Part shown: piece by piece, positions 6,224-7,789 of the stretch
Layout of the letters: every line of letters starts with the position of its first letter
Numbering within the stretch: position 1 is the stretch's first letter
NCBI GenBank assembly: GCA_030691555.1
Contig: JAUYEB010000101.1
Location: forward strand, 1-7,789
Reading direction: 5' to 3'
Origin: Candidatus Bathyarchaeota archaeon
GTDB taxonomy: Archaea > Thermoproteota > Bathyarchaeia > TCS64
Length of the DNA: 7,789 nucleotides
Position numbers and translations under genes: made by a program
The notes under the pieces: model-generated
Database searches by the model: none
Told to the model about the DNA's origin: nothing
What the model saw: the letters and a program-made list of their open reading frames with translations, nothing else

Positions 6224-6912
6224 CCTCGCTCTATCCTCTCGACGCGACCGTCCCGGAGCCAGACGACGCGGTCTGAAGCCTTGATCATCTTCAGGTCGTG
6301 CGTCGCCGCCACGAGGGTCAGCCCGCGGTTCTTGTTCAGGCCGTGGAGGATGTCGATTATCTCCGTCCCGGTGTTGAGGTCGAGGTTCCCAGTGGGCTCG
6401 TCGGCGAGTATGATGGCGGGGTCGTTTGCGAGGGCGCGTGCGATGGCGACGCGCTGCTGCTGCCCGGCGCTAAGCTGGGTCGGCTTGTGGTTGAGCCTCT
6501 CGCCGAGCCCGACCATCTGGAGCAGCTTCCCGGCCTTCTTCAGCCCCTCCTCCCTCGGCGTCCCGGCGAAGACTGTGGGCAGCGCCACGTTCTCCAGCGC
6601 CGTCAGGACGGTGATGAGGTTGAAGTTCTGGAAGATGTAGCCTATCCTCCTGCAGCGGAGCCAGGCCAGCTCGTAGGCGTCGAGCCTGCTTATGTCGACG
6701 CCGTCGATGTGGACGCTCCCCCCGGTGGGCCGATCCAGTCCGCCGATCATGTTGAAGAGGGTCGTCTTCCCCGAGCCGCTGGGGCCGACGAGGCTGACGT
6801 ACTCCCCCCTGCCGATCTCTAGGTCGACGCCGTCCAGCGCCTTGACGTCCTCCCCACCGACGGTGTAGAGCCTCTTCAGCCCCTTCAGCTCGATGACTGT
6901 GTCAAAGCTCAT
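6220..6912 (-). CDS. ABC transporter ATPase, MacB/LolD type
   Basis: The 230-residue protein is a complete nucleotide-binding subunit. Walker A is GPSGSGKT (43-50), the Q-loop glutamine is Q95 in FQNFNLI, the signature is LSAGQQQR (147-154, Ala in place of the common second Gly), Walker B is IILADEPTG (167-175), the D-loop is NLD (176-178) and the switch histidine is H205 in ATHD. The FQNFNLI...LTALENV segment and the DEPTGNLD box are typical of the ATPases that energise FtsX/MacB/LolCE-type permeases. It acts on the cytoplasmic face. Its ATG lies inside the end of the short permease gene (11-nt overlap), so the two are translated from one mRNA. Its stop shares CTAG with the stop of the large permease on the other strand. 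It probably drives both FtsX proteins. No separate promoter is visible. Confidence 0.95.
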   Translation of the reverse strand: MSFDTVIELKGLKRLYTVGGEDVKALDGVDLEIGRGEYVSLVGPSGSGKTTLFNMIGGLDRPTGGSVHIDGVDISRLDAYELAWLRCRRIGYIFQNFNLITVLTALENVALPTVFAGTPREEGLKKAGKLLQMVGLGERLNHKPTQLSAGQQQRVAIARALANDPAIILADEPTGNLDLNTGTEIIDILHGLNKNRGLTLVAATHDLKMIKASDRVVWLRDGRVERIERG

Positions 6913-7507
6913 ATCTCAGCGCCTCCACCGGGTCGAGCCGAGAGGCCCGATAGGCCGGGTATAGCGTGGCCGCGGTGCTCAGCAGAGTGGCGAGGACGAG
7001 GGACGACGCGAAGAGTGTGACGGTCTGGGTGAGGGGGACCTTCAGGATTATGTCGAACCCGGTGCCGAAGCCGACGGTGAGGAGGGCGGCGGCCGCCCCG
7101 ACGGCGTAGCCGATGACCCCGCCGGCGAGCCCCTGGAGGAGGGCCTCTATGAGGAAGAGGAGGGTGATGTGGGCGTTGAGGGCGCCGAGGCACTTCATTG
7201 TGCCTATCTCCTTGACGCGCTCCTGGACGCTGATGAGCATGGCGTTGGTTATGCCGACTACGCTCACGGCGAGGGCGATGGCGACGAGCCAGTAGTAGGT
7301 CTGCTCGACGTTGAGGCGGGCCCCTCCGAGGGCGGCGTGGGTCTGGTAGAAGACGTCGGTGAGTAGTAGGCTCGTGTAGAAGCTGAGGCCGAGGGCGATG
7401 GACGCGACGTTGAGCGCCGACCTGCCGGAGCGCCTTACGAGGTGGCTGTAGCCGAGCCTGAAGGCCTCCGAGAAGCTCAGGTGGACGCGCCTATCCTCCA
7501 CGGTCAT
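6902..7507 (-). CDS. Short FtsX-family permease without the large external domain
   Basis: This 201-residue membrane protein has the four helices of an FtsX permease: about 31-50, 71-92, 113-143 and 162-183. It keeps the coupling segment SVQERVKEIGTMKCLGA (93-109), which should contact the ATPase, and the usual FtsX ending PAYRASRLDPVEALRYE. Between helices 1 and 2, where MacB/LolC-type relatives carry a 200-250-residue extracytoplasmic domain, there is only a loop of about 20 residues (DVFYQTHAALGGARLNVEQT). The frame is intact, with no sign of a broken gene. A TTG at 7510 adds one codon, but the TATA element at 7531-7538 predicts a transcript start near 7508, making ATG-7507 a leaderless start. 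It is the first gene of an operon with the ATPase. It may pair with the large permease encoded opposite, or with itself. Confidence 0.88.
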   Translation of the reverse strand: MTVEDRRVHLSFSEAFRLGYSHLVRRSGRSALNVASIALGLSFYTSLLLTDVFYQTHAALGGARLNVEQTYYWLVAIALAVSVVGITNAMLISVQERVKEIGTMKCLGALNAHITLLFLIEALLQGLAGGVIGYAVGAAAALLTVGFGTGFDIILKVPLTQTVTLFASSLVLATLLSTAATLYPAYRASRLDPVEALRYEL

Positions 7508-7530
7508 CAACCCTTCAGCGATGGCGGGTT

Positions 7531-7538
7531 CTTAAAAG
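7531..7538 (-). promoter_or_regulatory. TATA-like promoter of the short permease-ATPase operon
   Basis: On the minus strand this reads CTTTTAAG after CAC. It lies in the 40-nt gap behind the zinc-finger gene's stop and predicts a start near 7508, one base before ATG-7507. This makes the transporter operon independent of the zinc-finger gene, though read-through is possible because no T-tract separates them. Confidence 0.55.
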
Positions 7539-7547
7539 GTGAGCGGG

Positions 7548-7733
7548 TCAGTTGAGGTCGTCCTGCTCCCACTCCTCCTCGTACTCCTCCTCGATCTCCT
7601 CGTCGTCCCAGCCGAGGCAGTCGTAGCAGAGGCACTTCTTGGTGTCCCCGCACTCGGTGCAGTACTTGGCGCCGCACTCCTTGCAGTCGTGGAGCTCCTG
7701 GGCGTCCATGCCGCATATCTCGCAGAGTGGCAT
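7548..7733 (-). CDS. Small Cys-rich zinc-finger protein with acidic tail
   Basis: The 61-residue product has nine cysteines in its first 39 residues (4, 7, 17, 20, 25, 28, 34, 36, 39). Eight form four CxxC pairs with spacing C-x2-C-x9-C-x2-C-x4-C-x2-C-x7-C-x2-C. This alternation fits a cross-brace fold binding two zinc ions, as in B-box, RING and FYVE fingers. Residues 43-59 are mostly Asp and Glu (12 of 17), an unstructured acidic tail. No signal peptide or membrane segment is present, so it should be cytoplasmic. It could contact protein or nucleic acid; the family is not one I can name. The gene has its own TATA-like element at 7766-7773, with a perfect palindrome between it and the ATG. 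It is followed 40 nt later by the short permease operon in the same direction. The regular Cys spacing supports a real gene despite its size. Confidence 0.78.
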   Translation of the reverse strand: MPLCEICGMDAQELHDCKECGAKYCTECGDTKKCLCYDCLGWDDEEIEEEYEEEWEQDDLN

Positions 7734-7734
7734 C

Positions 7735-7748
7735 CCTGATCTATCAGG
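7735..7748. repeat. Perfect palindrome upstream of the zinc-finger gene
   Basis: CCTGATCTATCAGG has 6-bp arms that are exact reverse complements around a 2-base centre. It starts one base upstream of the ATG (minus strand, 7733) and covers the predicted transcript start near 7743. A dimeric regulator bound here would block transcription, so it is a candidate operator; a short hairpin in the mRNA is the other possibility. Confidence 0.45.
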
Positions 7749-7765
7749 AGCCGACCCGGCGGCGC

Positions 7766-7773
7766 CTATAAAT
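7766..7773 (-). promoter_or_regulatory. TATA-like promoter of the zinc-finger gene
   Basis: On the minus strand this reads ATTTATAG, set in GC-rich DNA. It predicts a start near 7743 and a leader of about 10 nt before the ATG at 7733. The leader lacks a clear Shine-Dalgarno beyond CAGGG. Confidence 0.5.
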
Positions 7774-7789
7774 CTATTGAGCTAGGCGG

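Noticed and set aside
6298..6822. 174-codon plus-strand open frame opposite the ATPase
   Set aside because: It mirrors the ATPase, whose Walker A, signature and Walker B motifs are intact on the minus strand.
6902..7507. Short permease as a pseudogene remnant of a full MacB-like gene
   Set aside because: The frame is uninterrupted, both functional ends are present, the stop overlaps the ATPase start in operon fashion, and it has its own promoter.
7539..7739. Leu/Val-rich plus-strand open frame opposite the zinc-finger gene
   Set aside because: The hydrophobic stretch is the complement of the Glu/Asp codons of the acidic tail; the minus frame has ordered CxxC pairs and promoter elements.
1..7789. 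CRISPR arrays, insertion sequences, tRNA or rRNA genes
   Set aside because: No spaced direct repeats, transposase motifs, terminal inverted repeats or cloverleaf/T-arm sequences were seen on either strand.

Overview
This GC-rich window comes from an archaeon. The evidence is a 203-residue archaeal-type ribosomal protein uS7, a UbiA-family prenyltransferase with the motifs of digeranylgeranylglyceryl phosphate synthase (archaeal lipid synthesis), promoters that look like archaeal TATA boxes about 26 nt before predicted transcript starts, very short or absent leaders, and a T-tract terminator without a hairpin. The uS7 sequence looks most like those of the TACK archaea (Thermoproteota/Nitrososphaeria side), but I cannot fix the lineage by eye.

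Layout, left to right. Bases 1-164 (minus) hold the N-terminus of an MFS transporter that runs off the edge. It shares a mirror-symmetric divergent promoter region with rps7 (269-880, plus). rps7 ends in a T-tract and faces the lipid-synthesis prenyltransferase (901-1746, minus). That gene is divergent from a DGQHR-domain (DndB/DpdB-like) protein (1851-2981, plus), whose 3' end overlaps by 20 nt a small cyclophilin-like-fold protein (2962-3342, minus). Next comes a 930-residue multidomain FtsX-type permease (3431-6223, plus). It meets, stop on stop at a shared CTAG, a minus-strand pair made of a MacB/LolD-type ATPase (6220-6912) and a short FtsX permease with no large external domain (6902-7507). 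The window ends with a 61-residue Cys-rich zinc-finger protein with an acidic tail (7548-7733, minus).

The genes alternate in direction, mostly as single-gene units with their own promoters; only the short permease and ATPase form an operon. The three ABC genes plausibly make one membrane machine: an ATPase driving a heterodimer of one large and one stripped-down FtsX subunit. The points most worth following up are this asymmetric FtsX pair and its elaborate large subunit, the DGQHR protein without visible dnd or dpd partners, and the cross-brace zinc finger with a perfect palindrome between its promoter and start codon. Coding genes and short promoter regions fill the window; no stretch over 300 bases is empty.
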